NCBI GenBank assembly: GCA_032718475.1
Contig: JAUCBJ010006674.1
Span: 1-64,000 of the forward strand
DNA length: 64,000 nucleotides
From: Nemertoderma westbladi
Taxonomy: Eukaryota > Xenacoelomorpha > Nemertodermatida > Nemertodermatidae
Direction of reading: 5' to 3'
Shown here: positions 24,762 through 36,870 of the stretch, in pieces
Layout: each line of letters starts with the position of its first letter
Numbering within the stretch: the stretch's first letter is position 1
Notes under the pieces: model-generated
What the model saw: the letters and a program-made list of their open reading frames with translations, nothing else
The model's database searches: none
Told to the model about the DNA's origin: nothing
Made by a program: the position numbers and the translations under genes

Positions 24762-25830
24762 TGCGAATTTAGTTCCAATGGAAAATAATTTAGTTCAAAT
24801 TTTGGCGAATTTAGTTCCAATGCATGCGAACTTAGTTCCAATGGATGCGAATTTAGTTCCAATGGATGCGAATTTAGTTCCAATGGATGCGAATTTAGTT
24901 CCAATGGAAGCAAATTTAGTTCTAATGTTTCAGGTGTGGGGCGAGCCACGTAGTTGGTGAAGAATCTGTTTAATGACACTATTAGGTAGATGGTTAAATA
25001 ATAATTGTAAATAACTAACCCAAAACGCCCAACCTCCTAACCAAAACAATCTTATCCCAAACAATGCCCAACCTCTTAACCCAAACAATTCAATTAAATT
25101 CATTTATATTTAATAATTTAAAATGATATTCATTGTAAAAAAAACAACGCCCAAGCTCTTAACCAAAACAACGCCCATCCACCTAAACCGAATCAACTGG
25201 TAAATATTTTATTTGGTGTGAAAATGGCACAATGTGCATGACTTGAGTATCTAATACTACAGACTGAGTCAGTCAGTATCAGTATACTCTTGATTAATAT
25301 ATATTTCAAAATGTGTAATTATACATTTAATTCATTAATAATAATTCGTTTTTTAAAAATGACAGAAGGGTTTTACTTTTACAATTATTTGTAATTATTG
25401 TTGACCCTGACCCATCCCAAATAGTGATAATACGCAATAGGCTTCGCCTACTTCGTGGCTATCCCCACGATTGAAACATTGGAACTAAGTTCTTACCCAT
25501 TGAAACTAAATTCGCTTATATTGGAACTAAATTCGCATGAATTGGAACTAAATTCGCATCCAATGAAACTAAGTTCGTTTTGATATTCTGGGATTGGAAC
25601 TTAAGTTCGCATTTGAAAATGTGCGATTGGAACTTAGTTCGTGCTACCGTTATTTACAGCAATCTGCATGCGTGTTGTAATTCTGGTCTGATCTAGCTAC
25701 TGCTGCACTACTTTGGTTATGAGTTGAACAAAATTCATTGTCATAGGAACAAAATTCGCTAAAATAGGAACCAAGTTCGTTGTGAATTGGAACAAAATGC
25801 GAATTTATACATTTTAGGAACAAAGTCAAT
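24762..25830. mobile_element. element with inverted 21-bp minisatellite arms
   Basis: The left arm (24762-24925) holds about eight copies of GCGAATTTAGTTCCAATGGA. The right arm (25459-25652, degenerate to about 25830) holds the reverse complement TTGGAACTAAATTCGCAT in six or more diverged copies. The middle (about 24930-25455) is non-coding. The design equals that of 17916-18804 with unrelated sequence. I could not define outer ends or a target duplication. Confidence 0.65.
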
Positions 25831-26897
25831 TATTGTAATTCCATAACTCTTCCTATAATTAAATAAGCAATAAGCTTACGAAATAAGTCACTGGTATGTA
25901 GCTATAGAAATAATATTAAATAAGCTAAAATTAAAAAAAATAGTTGGTTATAGGAGGTATACCTTTTGGTCTGCTTCTATAAAATAATGTAAAAAACTAA
26001 AATTGTGTTTGAATAACATAATTTGACAATTATAAATCCTACTTCAGATATTTTTATCTAAGCATGCGAAACCTTAAAGGTAAAAAATACAAAAAATACT
26101 TATAATTATTATTATATTCATTTAGTACATTATAAGATAACCATTATTATAAGTACAGCATATGTAAGTTTAGGAATAACATGAACTCCAGCACAAGGAT
26201 ATGATGATAATAATACGTATAAAATGAATGTACAAGACAGAAATGAATTATTGAGTGGACACAAAATTCAATTTATCTATGAATTCCTCCTTGGTGAATC
26301 CATCTAGTCATTCATCGATTTTAAGGGGGGAGTACACCCCCGCCCCCCCATGTCAAATTTTCAAATATCTGTTTCTTATTTAATCTATGGCAGAATTTAC
26401 TGAGGATTTCAAATCTGAAAACCTCTTATAGTTCTCGAGTTATCGCTGTCTTCCGTATCAGTCAAATTGTAAGACAGTCAGACAACAGACAGACAGACTA
26501 GATTCCACCATACATTAAAATAACGTAATGAAAGTTTTAGCCCGGTGATGTTATTATATCATGCCAGAAATAATTAACAAACCAGACCACAGACAGGCAG
26601 TTTCAGCGGGAAGGTTTAATCTTTGAAGGCAATATTATCTCGGAATGACATTTTTCATTGTTCAAAATACTACTCCGCTATTTTTTAACTAATTTCCTTT
26701 ATTTTTGCCTCATTCGAAAGGGTTTCGGCAGTTCTTTAAAAGTTATCGGTTGGAATTTTTATATTTCTGTTTTTACAGCCAATTTTTCAGATTAAAGCCA
26801 AAAATTTGTTAAAATTTTGCTAAATAATAATAAATATTAATAATCGTTTTTATGTTTTAACATCCATAGATTGTATAAATTATTAAGTAATTTAAAC

Positions 26898-27034
26898 AGG
26901 ACTTAGGATGATCCTCCATGGTGTAGTGCTCATCATACATGAACGTTCATCGGGAGACGCGGGTTCGATCCCCGCTGGTGGCGAATTAATTTTTTCCGCT
27001 CCATTTGCTATAGAGTTGGATCATCCTAAGTCCT
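26898..27034. mobile_element. tRNA-derived element bounded by inverted repeats
   Basis: A perfect T-arm, GCGGGTTCGATCCCCGC (26959-26975), includes a consensus Pol III B box. A tRNA-like A box (TGGTGTAGTGCTC) lies about 40 bp upstream. The order and spacing resemble tRNA-Asp/Glu, but acceptor and anticodon stems do not pair, so it is not a functional tRNA gene. It is enclosed by 17-bp inverted repeats AGGACTTAGGATGATCC (26898-26914) and GGATCATCCTAAGTCCT (27018-27034), which is not typical for a SINE. Confidence 0.65.
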
Positions 27035-27383
27035 AAAAGTTGTAACCTATAACTTTTGTGGAGCTCACCCCCGTAATTCGAAAAAAATTGGTTTCAGACA
27101 ATTTCACCTAATATTGAATGACTAGTAGCATTTTAACAGCAAATCTTGTTTCCTTCAATGGGTGCTAGAGGGCGACTGAAAATTTGAACAATATTCGAAA
27201 AAACAAATGTTTAGCCATATTTTAACAGCCCGTACTGTATAAAATCAAAATATTTTAATTTCAGTAGAAATTGTCGACATTTAAAAAAAGTGTTCAGCCA
27301 GGTTTTATAGTTGAATGAATGTTAATAAAACGCCTGCAAATAACAATCTTAGGGTGAAGAAAGTCCACAATGCCCTCTACTAT

Positions 27384-27428
27384 AAACCAGTGACTAAACC
27401 AGTGACTAAATCAGTGACTAAATCAGTG
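27384..27428. repeat. 12-bp tandem repeat (AACCAGTGACTA)
   Basis: Four copies of AACCAGTGACTA / AATCAGTGACTA within the window's only such stretch, the last diverging at CCGG. Confidence 0.7.
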
Positions 27429-27592
27429 ACCGGCCCCAAACCGGTCTTACATTATTATCCCACGCTTTGTATAGCCTCCTACAGCCCTCGGACCTGATAT
27501 TCCAAACTGTGCTCCAGTAAAAACTTGTTTTATACAATTTCTGAATATGTATTAGATTTTCAGGGGAGGCAAAATTAAATTCGTGCCTAAGA

Positions 27593-28095
27593 TTAGCTAA
27601 CTTCCCACGTCTTTCCCAAGGGTACATTTTTGTAATCTAAAGTTATACCCAGATGCGCAGCTTGCTCGACCCAGGGTAAGAATATATTATTAACACGTAT
27701 CATAACTAACAGCGGGTTCCATTTAAAGTACAATGGTATATACATACACTTACTTTTACATTTGTATGGGTTTTGGTCAATACTTAGTCTCAAATTAAAT
27801 TCCACACAAAAATTTGCACATATATCTACGATATACTGTAGACCCACAACAGATGGGTATAATAATAATATATCGTCCGCATATGCCAAACAACCATAAA
27901 ATAAATTAATTACTAATATAACAAACTACTTTAGATGATTTCAGTCTACCAATTAAAACATTTAATACTATACAAAATAGAATGGGTGAAATAACTGATC
28001 CCTGACCCACACCATTATTTATTGAGAAATCATCTGAACATGAAGAACCCTGACATACGAAACGACGTTGTCTACGATATATAAATAAAAGGCAT
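27593..28095 (-). pseudogene. non-LTR reverse-transcriptase fragment
   Basis: The minus strand encodes, across a stop/frameshift near 27900, YRRQRRFVCQGSSCSDDFS, GVGQGSVISPILFCIVLNVL (motif B) and LAYADDILLLYPSVVGLQYI (motif C, catalytic YADD intact), then CMYI...LGITLDY. The order matches the palm and thumb regions of CR1/L2-like LINEs. Both ends are truncated, so it is inactive. Confidence 0.8.
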
Positions 28096-28224
28096 CTTAA
28101 TTATAAAGGGCACTATATATAAATTACAATATAGACTTTATAGTTATTACTATAAAGACTATTAATATATTAAATCAAATTAAATATATTAAATCTATTA
28201 CGGGAAACGTCCAGGGAGGTCATA

Positions 28225-29254
28225 GTGCCCGATGCGACCCTGAAAATGATTTGGAGGGGATTGCTATGCACCTTCCCGGCCGGATTGATAACCCAATACA
28301 GGGACGAGATGGATTCAGTGGTGATGCAGATCCGATTAACAGGCGAATTGCGGTGGGCTAAGCCTGAAAAGGATTCGACTGTTCGAATAACCCCCGACGA
28401 GCCGAACTACCGTCGGATCATTCAACGTCGGTGGTGCATCTGGACATCTCAACTCTACCTGCAAACCCACATCCATGCATTTAAGTATTATTCGAGCGCT
28501 GGAAATCGCCTTTCTATGCTTAACATGGAAATACGAAGTTTTAACAGGGATCATACAGACTTATCAGCTTTAAAAAGCGGTTTTACGCCCAGATTGGATC
28601 CACCGAAATAAGTGATGTACAAAAACTTATATCCCTATATCTCGGAGATAAACTGTGAAGGTTAATCCGTTGCTTCGAGGGAGGCAACTCCGACAGATTG
28701 GTCGAAAGTTTCCCGGATGGTTCCAGACCAAATGGGCCTACAAATGTGTCGATTTACGCCGGCGTCATCTGGAATACGACCCCACGTATTTGGAGATATC
28801 TAGATTCTTCGATGATGTCTCAGAAGCGATGAATGGCTCTATGTTCTCCAAACAGAGTCTGGTGAAGCTGGATGGGGGGGTGGGGGGTGATGGTGACCCG
28901 CTGCCGTTTCCCACACCCAAACCCAGACTCCATGCACCCCTCAACACTATGGCGACATACGGGTCCGACGACGACGATGATGAGGTCGATACAGCAGAAG
29001 AATGGGCCAGTTTCTTTGCTAATTGGGCACCCAAACGGGAAGTAACTTATGATCCACTTATATGTATCTTCTACGGAGAGAAACATGCTGTGGAGTTCTG
29101 CCAAAGGTTTAAATATGCGAAGTTGGTACCCTGTTCCGAGGCAATAATGAAACATCAGGATTGCTTCAAATGTCTAAGCGTCGGACACTATGTGAGGGAG
29201 TGTGATAAGCAAGCATGCTGCGCGATATGTAGCGACTGTAGCGACAATTGCTAG
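28225..29254 (+). pseudogene. degenerate retrotransposon gag with zinc knuckle (BEL/Pao-like)
   Basis: Two plus-strand frames, 28225-28611 and 28655-29254, separated by a frameshift. The first ends with RLSMLNMEIRSFNRDHTDLS, similar to N-terminal Gag helices of BEL/Pao elements. The second ends with a CxxYGEKHAVEFC part followed by CFKCLSVGHYVREC and CCAIC. That is the BEL-type arrangement of a CxxC-H-C module and a CCHC knuckle, with the second Cys of the first module replaced by Tyr. No protease or RT follows. It is not the same family as the 50-54 kb Gag: little identity is visible outside the knuckles. Confidence 0.55.
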
Positions 29255-32200
29255 CCTGCGTTCGTGGGGAAGTCTGGAGGCGGCTGCAGTTCGCTCTCCT
29301 CCGCTCAAACTCCCTTTGTCTGCGTGGTGGCCAGCGACCGTGGAGGGCGCTGGGCTTCGGGGATGGTGCGGGTCTGCGGGGAAATGACCTCGCAGACCGA
29401 TATTAATCCCTGGTGCACCATTTTTTAAATTGTATTGTTTATATTTTTAATTGTATTGTTCTGATTGGTGATGAGAAGAATATATTTTGTTCATATCCAT
29501 AATCTTATTATAGTATTACCATTCCTTCTTGACTCACTTCTTCAATCATTAAATCTATTATACTAATTATAGTTATTATATATTTATTACTTTACAGGGC
29601 ATTATATACAAGATTACAATATAGAGTTTCCTAATTAGTTCTAAAATGTAGTTCTTAGAAAATATTCCAATCCATTTGGTAAGTACTAGGTACCACTAGA
29701 ACTATATAATATATGTTAAAAAGTAGGTTTACATAAAAGTAGGTTTACATAAAAGTAGGTTTACAAAAGTAGGTTTACATATTTATTTTAGTATAATTAC
29801 AGTATATTGTCATAAAACTTAAATTTTGTGGTAACAATATCTCTGACAAGCAACATATTTTCGCAATATGGATTATACTGTATGCCCAAACTACAGTACC
29901 AGAAATGATAACAACTCAAGTATAATTGCTTCCTATACCCAGAGATTACGATATTCTAATTTATCAGAGGAAGTAATTAGTTGGCCTGCTTTATTTGACC
30001 TTGTATACCGGCTGCCACTAAGGCAGCCTCTACCTGAGCGTCCGTTGATTGACGTCCAAGATCCCAGCTTGTCAATTGGGATTTTTTGATCTACCAGAAG
30101 CCCTATGCTGGAAACTCATGGGAATTCACAATATAATTATTGGCCATAGGTGGGATAATGAGGTCCTAATATTGATTATTAACTTTGATTGTATTTTTAC
30201 GAGTTTATTGCATATTATTACTATAGAGTACAAATGCATTATGTTTATCAGTTGAAAAGTAAGAGAGGACTACGGATGCTTGTTACTTGGATTTACAAAA
30301 ATACATGTCCAAGTTTGAAAGTCATACTGTGAACCAAGCACAATTAAATTAAGTTAATGAATAATGGGTTTTCTTCCTCAACAAAGGAGTTTGGTTGAGA
30401 ATTGTCTTGGGGTTGCCATAAAAGTTTCTGATCTTATGATTTTAACACCAAGCAAAATATAATGAAGTCATTTTCTCGTGTATTAGAAAACAGCCATAGA
30501 TATATATATATAAATTTGCATTCAACGATGTTGGACATGGACATATTATATTACAGATATTACATATATACATATTAGAGATTAATTATGTCCAAAAGTG
30601 CAGTTAAAGGCGTGGGTTGTATTTTAGCACTCATTTTTTAAGTTATTTTTATGTATTTCATGTGCTGTAGGCAAATTGCCAATTGGGGTTCGTTTCAGCC
30701 TTGGCATAGGGTTAATGTTAAATTAATATTGAAAGATTTGTGCCTAAAAGTAAACATTTTACTGTAAACTGTGTTCCTAAATTTAGTTTATTGTTTCGGT
30801 TAGAAAAGCTTGCCATCATAACCTGGTACTTTCCTTTAGAAAGTACCTTAAATGGTGAATATCGAAATTAAATATTCGCGAATTTAAGTTAATATGTTAA
30901 AATAGGCTTAAACGACACCACAATTGGTAATATGCATACGGTAGTACTTCATACCTTTGGATTCAAGGCTTCCACTAACTGCATGTATACTTACATGATA
31001 TAAAGTGATACAACCCATTTTATCCATCTATATTATTATTTGTTCTTTACTCTATTTATTACTAATTATCACTCCAGGGCGGATATCATTGTTATTTACA
31101 AGTACTCCAGATTCAAGTACTTGTATGTGATCGTTGTGATTGGTTCAAATTCCACATGATCAAGCTTTCAAGCAATACTGATCTAGTTTAACACCATGTG
31201 CTACTATCTTATGGCAGCAATGTCATTACGTACATTTTGGTTGTACAATGTGTGTGACTCAAGATTCTGACATATGTCGTTATGCTGCAGATGTGTATGA
31301 AAATGATCAATAATTATTGATTGGTCGACCTACCAGTGTCGTCTGAACTGGGTCTGGTCTAGGTGTCATTGTAATGGCTGTGGAACCCCAGCGAATAATG
31401 GGAATGTGTGTTTTTCATGTGTAGCAGAATTGTATATTTTTCTACTACAACAAATGTCAAAATAATAAAATAATAGTTAAATAATATTAATTATAATACT
31501 AGTGAATATATTTAAATATAAATATCCGAGAGCAAAAATAAAGAACTAGTATGTTGTATTCTCAAAGAAATAATTTTCTCTAAAATAAATTCAAAATTCG
31601 CAGTAACCAACGCAAAAATCACATTTTTAATAATTTAGAAGGTTTCAACTCAGCATTGATACCATAACCGTTACTTTGTGGATATGAATTCAAATATATT
31701 TCATGGTATGTATGCAGAACTGGCTACTGCTGCTGCATGAATTGTCTACCTGGTAACACCACCAACAATAGGTTACGTCTCCTCTCCATGTTTGGTGAAT
31801 AGGGATGCACCCAGAACAACATTAGGTAATAAAAAACGTACCTCGTTAAAATTAGGAAGACGTCCCTGTGGCGTTATACTTGAAGTTAATCCCGAGGGAC
31901 TAATAACTTGAAGTGGAGGCCTGATTCCATAGCTAGTACGTACGCAGCGGCTTATCTTAGAATGTATGGGAACATTGATGTAGAGCGTGACCGGGAGATA
32001 ACCAACAAAACCTTCTTAGGAAATATTCCCCACAACGATTAGGGAAGAATAGTTCGGAGCGATTAAACAATAAATCCTCGCCGGCAGTGATGCCCGTCCG
32101 GTTATTGTTGGTGCTGACATTCATTGACAACAGGACACGTCTGAAGTTCCATTAAATAATAACTGCATACATTGTGATCCCAAGAAATTTGTACATGGTA

Positions 32201-32779
32201 AATTGTTAAATAATTTTGTAATTGGCCTTTAGCAACGTTTTATGTCTTCAGTTGTCGAGAATAAAAGTATTGAAAATTACAATTTAACTATAAACAAAAT
32301 TAACCAGGCTGTCCATAATATTATATCTCTCTTAATATAGAACTTTTCTGGTAATTTGCGCTCGGTCCAGTCTTTCCATATACGTTTAATGTGTAGGCTA
32401 CTGTAAATGGGTTGACGTAGTTAATGTTCCCCGGATATTGATCTCAGTAATGCTCACCCATGGCATCCTTAAAATTCCCCTGTCTGACAGAATTCCTTTG
32501 CCTGTTTATTCTCGCATGGCAGGGGTCCGTCCCACAGGCTCTCCTATATAATTCTCTATGCGTCGGGTGCACGCATAGTGCACCTGATCTCGTAGAGGGC
32601 GTTCTTAACCGTACATATGCTAGACATTTGTTACATGTGTATCAAATAGTTCCGGTAGTAGACGGCCACAGCTCGGGTTGTAGGTTGGATCCCTGGATCG
32701 AATCAAAAGTTGGCGGAATTTAGTGCCGGTTGTACACATAGCAAACGTTATAGGTAGACGCCCAACACCAACACCACCA
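29255..32779. other. gene-free stretch
   Basis: It begins with about 150 bp of GC-rich sequence that may be the tail of the gag relic, then is AT-rich. A 16-bp tandem repeat is described separately. The ORF at 32460-32723 (87 codons, hydrophobic start) has no splice or homology support that I can see. Confidence 0.4.
29719..29780. repeat. ~16-bp tandem repeat
   Basis: Four copies of AAAAGTAGGTTTACAT, the third shortened. Confidence 0.8.
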
Positions 32780-32803
32780 CCCCCCCCCCCCCCCCCCCCC
32801 CCC
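32780..32803. repeat. homopolymer C tract (24 bp)
   Basis: Uninterrupted C run, preceded by CACCAC units. Confidence 0.95.
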
Positions 32804-33045
32804 ATCCCCAAAGCCAAGTGTGACATTCCATGACCTCCGACCACCCCGCAAACAGAGGGAGTTGGCACACAATGGTGCAACAGCCAAACTTCTGTCCATC
32901 ATAAACCACATTCGTTGACAGTTAATCCATAATTAAATAACATCGAAATTAGTGTTTACATTATACGATCTACGTATTTTCTCAACAGATTTGTTTGCGT
33001 ATGTGTACAGTAGAACAGTATTGTATGCTATTGGACTAAACTCAC

Positions 33046-33133
33046 TTGATGATTCCTGTAGGTTGGGAACGTCGGCTGCCAGCATAGCTCCATAGGCAAC
33101 AAGGACAACGAACATATACCCATGTTGAACCAT
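33046..33133 (-). CDS. signal-peptide first exon, putative 5' end of the EGF/cadherin gene
   Basis: The minus-strand ATG at 33133 opens a frame reading MVQHGYMFVVLVAYGAMLAA, then DVPNLQESS. That is a short polar start, a hydrophobic core and small residues before a likely cleavage after AA or ADV: a classic secretory signal peptide. A strong donor (TCATCAA|GTGAGT) ends the exon after 88 coding bases (phase 1). It lies upstream and in the same orientation as the cadherin-like and EGF exons. The next exon on that strand is 20 kb away and its entry phase (2) does not match, so membership in that gene is an inference. Confidence 0.5.
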
Positions 33134-34553
33134 AACCAAAGCTTGTACCTATACCAAAGTTTTAGTACAATCCCTTATCAAAATAGTGATAATCATTCAA
33201 TAGTGATAATGTAATTATAATATAATACATATGAGTAATCGATTTGAAGGTGATAGGCTTATCTTAGGAAGCATTGTTACTATATTTAGATACTTGAATA
33301 TAATTTTTAAAAATACTGGCTGTGGATAAGAACATTTAGTTGTATTTTATATTTTTCCATGGGGTCGATAAATGAGTACCAGTTCAATTACTGGGAGCAA
33401 AACTAGGGATGGAGTAGCAATTACCACAATATTTATGGGTATACAATGTATAGCTTTCCTTCCAGAATTATAGTCATTACTTTCAATTTGTGCATGGTTT
33501 AAAGGCATGTTAAAGGCAATGGGCATACGTTTAATTAATTTTTTAAATACAACTAAACTTGATACTTTTTGGTTAAAATTTTTGTATATTTGGAAAATTA
33601 AAGGCCTTCCATTAACTAGTTATTTAATCATAAATCTTAATATATATTTTGTTTAAATAAGATATGTTTATTTATAAAGTCATCTTTCTATATATCGTAT
33701 ATTATAAACAACTATAAGTTAATATTAAGGTACATTTAATTTACTTAATAATTACTCTGGATTAATTAGCTTCGAATCGTAACTAACAACATAATATATC
33801 CGGAGAAAAAAAAGTTAATCTATTATAACTACTCTACTCATCCAACCAACTCTAGATATCTCTATGAAATCTTTATAGCAGCTAAACAGAAGTATGATTT
33901 GATGTACTGAGGTTGCACTGTGGTTATAGAAGATGTCTGCACAAACTTCCAGGTTGAATGAGGAAGTTCCTACCATTCGTACCTGAATCTTCTACAACAC
34001 ACGCCCGTACTACAGTGCTGCAGTACCGTAGCAACCAATGGCTCGGCCCCGCGTAAAGGCAAGAATTGATGAAGCTTTAATATACCTTGATATCTGGTGT
34101 CAGGGGAGGGAGGGCATACATTCCTAGTCGTCCTGCTTGGATAACTTCAATATGATATTTCGTTATCACCGCGGTATGATAATATTGTAAACAACTTTTC
34201 CAAACAACAGAATGGTTATACACCACCCATATGACCTTTTGGATAACGATTTAAATCGTGGTAATAGCTAATCCGTTTAGTATTCGTTTAATGTGTCAGC
34301 AGCAACGCGGTTCATCCATGGTTATATGCGACACACCTAGGCAGATCGTTCACAGATTATCACAGCATTCTACTTCATTTACGATCATAAAATTAATACC
34401 TCTCCGGGCATATACAATGCATATTATAGCCATGAAAATTAACTATATACGTCATTGTTCATAAAAAGTAGCACTTTATAGCGTTACGGTACAAAGCGAG
34501 GGAAATAACAAAACGTAAAAGCTGTAATGTGCTAATGAACAATGCCGAATCTA
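33134..34553. other. gene-free stretch; possible promoter side of the minus-strand gene
   Basis: AT-rich with no recognised coding sequence. If the exon at 33046-33133 is real, its 5' UTR and promoter should lie here. I see no clear core promoter motif. Confidence 0.35.
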
Positions 34554-34928
34554 ATTTTATTTATTTGTGTGGAATTATTGTAAATTATTGAAATTTAAAT
34601 AACTGCAGAATAGCATGACTTGTTTGTTAAAAACAACATAATTTATTTATCTCGCGCCAAAGCTGTGTAGAGTGAATAATAATACGCAACATTATAAAGA
34701 GAGCACAGCAATTACCTTACTTTTTGTATAAAGATTTTGATGTATATTCAAACGAAGTTATGTCATTATTTATGTATTATGACGCAGTGGCATAGTGGTA
34801 ATACATCGTAAATATGGGGCGTGGAGCCATACTGAGGAATAATGTCGCACTGCGACATAAAGTGGGAAAATGTATGTCGCCCTGGCGATTTGGTAGTGCG
34901 AAATTAATTCCACACAAATAAATAAAAT
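34554..34928. mobile_element. TIR element with internal tRNA-like A box
   Basis: The ends are 24-bp perfect inverted repeats: the left begins ATTTTATTTATTTGTGTGGA (34554-34577) and the right end is its reverse complement (34905-34928). The interior carries TGGCATAGTGGTAATAC, a good Pol III A-box-like sequence near 34790, and several short palindromes (GTCGCACTGCGAC). There is no clear B box and no ORF. Confidence 0.7.
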
Positions 34929-35950
34929 ATGCATATCACTTATCTATCTATATTTGAATGTAATTCCACTTTTCTATATATCTGCATGTATTTTCTGAAT
35001 TTCTCATTACAATATATAATTATAACAATTAATTTTTTTTTAACAAAAAGTACATCGCGATTAAGTGCACCACGTTACGACTTATTCGGTTATATCTAAC
35101 CAAACAATTTTTGAGTTCTGGGTTCGTCTCTAAAAGTAAAACGAGATGTGCTAATACACAAAAAGTGTGGCAGTGTCCAAGTAGATACTGCGCCTAAACC
35201 GCTTTAACAATAGTGTTTGCAGCTCTGGTTCAAATCCGAATAAAAGCTGTTGAAATTTCGCATTGTTGTGTCGAGAAGCAAGACACTTTAGATATTAGTA
35301 CTTACACAAACCCAGCGATACAATGGGGACCTGGATTCTGTTGTGGTAGTAAAGAAAGGGTTGGATAGTTAGAGACTGAACAACCTTGGCAGTTTGTGTG
35401 GCGCCCTTCCTTCGCCTACATTATAGGTAACAGCCAAGAGAGAGGAGACTACGGGATGCCTCTGGTGTTTCTTGTCTCACACATTCACCGACCAATTTAC
35501 TTTTCCCACAAAAATCACTGACAATATGTCATACAGTATATGCTGGGACATTGCTTTTCCACCATAATCCTGTATAAAAAATCAAATATTTTGGGCAAGT
35601 TAGTAATGGACATGTTGAAATATTTGGTGATTGAAAGGATGAGTTTCTTTTATCTTGTAATCAGAAGGACCACCGTGGGTGTGGGTGTGTATGCGTGCAC
35701 TGCAGGTCTTAGAGCATTAACACAGAAAGGGCCACATGGTGAGTGAAGGTGACCAATTGTAATTCTAATTGATAGGCTTGTTTTTTCAATTGTTGGTGTA
35801 GCATCGAATATGCAATCAACGCATTTACATATAGAAGTACACCTCCGTGCAGGCACTACTCCTCCCGAAAGTTAGAGTAATATCCTATATCTTTCATTTT
35901 GCTGGGATATTGATTGACTTTGTAACCTTGGTCAGCTAAGACAAAGGTCA
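34929..35950. other. gene-free stretch
   Basis: No recognised genes. The overlapping 68-codon ORFs near 35.65-35.75 kb on both strands look accidental. Confidence 0.4.
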
Positions 35951-35959
35951 ACTAAGGTC

Positions 35960-36852
35960 ACAAGGAATCAGCTAAGAGGCATATCCCCCAGAAACCCAAA
36001 CGAAAACAGTATGTGCCATGGCAAAACTCTGAGGTTACTTGTAAGAGAGAAGATCTTAAGATAGCCTACAAAGTTAAAACCGAACAACCAACAACCGAAA
36101 ACATTAACAAGGTTGAGAAGGCTAAGGACGATCTTAAATTGGCCTACAACATCAGCCAGGAAAAGTACATACAGGATAAAACTGAAGCAATTACAACTGC
36201 TCACATACAGCAACAATCAAGACTTACCTGGCAAACTGTAAATGAGGTATCTGGTCGGAAAAGTTGTGCAAAGGGGCGCCTCAAAGCCGATAGTCCTGAA
36301 GAACGTGTTGGGAAGTGGAAAAATCACTTCAGCAACTTGCTTGGGCAGCCACCAAACATCGAGGTCAGCCCTACAAGGAAAATATATGACAAGACACTAC
36401 CTATAGAAACAGAGGACTTCACACCTGCCGAACTCCAAAGAAGCATTAAAAGCATGTCCAATAATAAACGAGTGGATTAGATGAAATCCCAGCGGAGGTA
36501 TGGACAACCGGAGTGCTAAACAGACCATTATTGAATGTTTGCAACCGGATGTTAAAAGGGGAAAAGCCACCACCAATTTGGACTAAAGGTCAACTAAAGC
36601 CTCTCCCCAAGAAAGGAGACCTCGGCATACCAACAAACTATCGTGGGATCTGTCTGCTTGTGGTAGCTGCCAAAATATACAATAAAATGATTCTATATAG
36701 GATTAGGCCTCACATAGAGAAACTACTGCGTAAGAGCCAAAACGGATTTCGACCAAGTAGATCAACAATAGCTCAGATACTTGCACTACGGAGACTGATT
36801 GAAGGAATTAAGTCAAAGAATCTCCCCGCAGTCATGCACAGCTTCTACTAAA
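35960..36852 (+). pseudogene. RTE-like LINE, linker and RT fingers fragment
   Basis: Plus frames encode KRKQYVPWQNSEVTCKREDL, a long basic linker (KVEKAKDDLKLAYNISQEKY) and TWQTVNEVSGRKS. After a single-base frameshift at the end of 36480 come DEIPAEVW, KGQLKPLPKKGD, NYRGICLLVVAAKIYNKMIL and SQNGFRPSRSTIAQILALRR. That is the linker plus RT fingers/palm start of RTE-type non-LTR elements. The endonuclease and the catalytic YADD are missing. It stops where the minus-strand BEL LTR begins, 19 bp downstream. Confidence 0.8.
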
Positions 36853-36870
36853 TAAAGTGGAGAGGGCTGC

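Noticed and set aside
26911-26983. A functional tRNA gene
   Set aside because: Only the T-arm pairs. Acceptor and anticodon stems do not, so it is tRNA-derived at most.
32460-32723. 87-codon ORF with hydrophobic N-terminus
   Set aside because: Could mimic a signal peptide, but no splice donor of note or homology; its far end overlaps repeats near the C tract.
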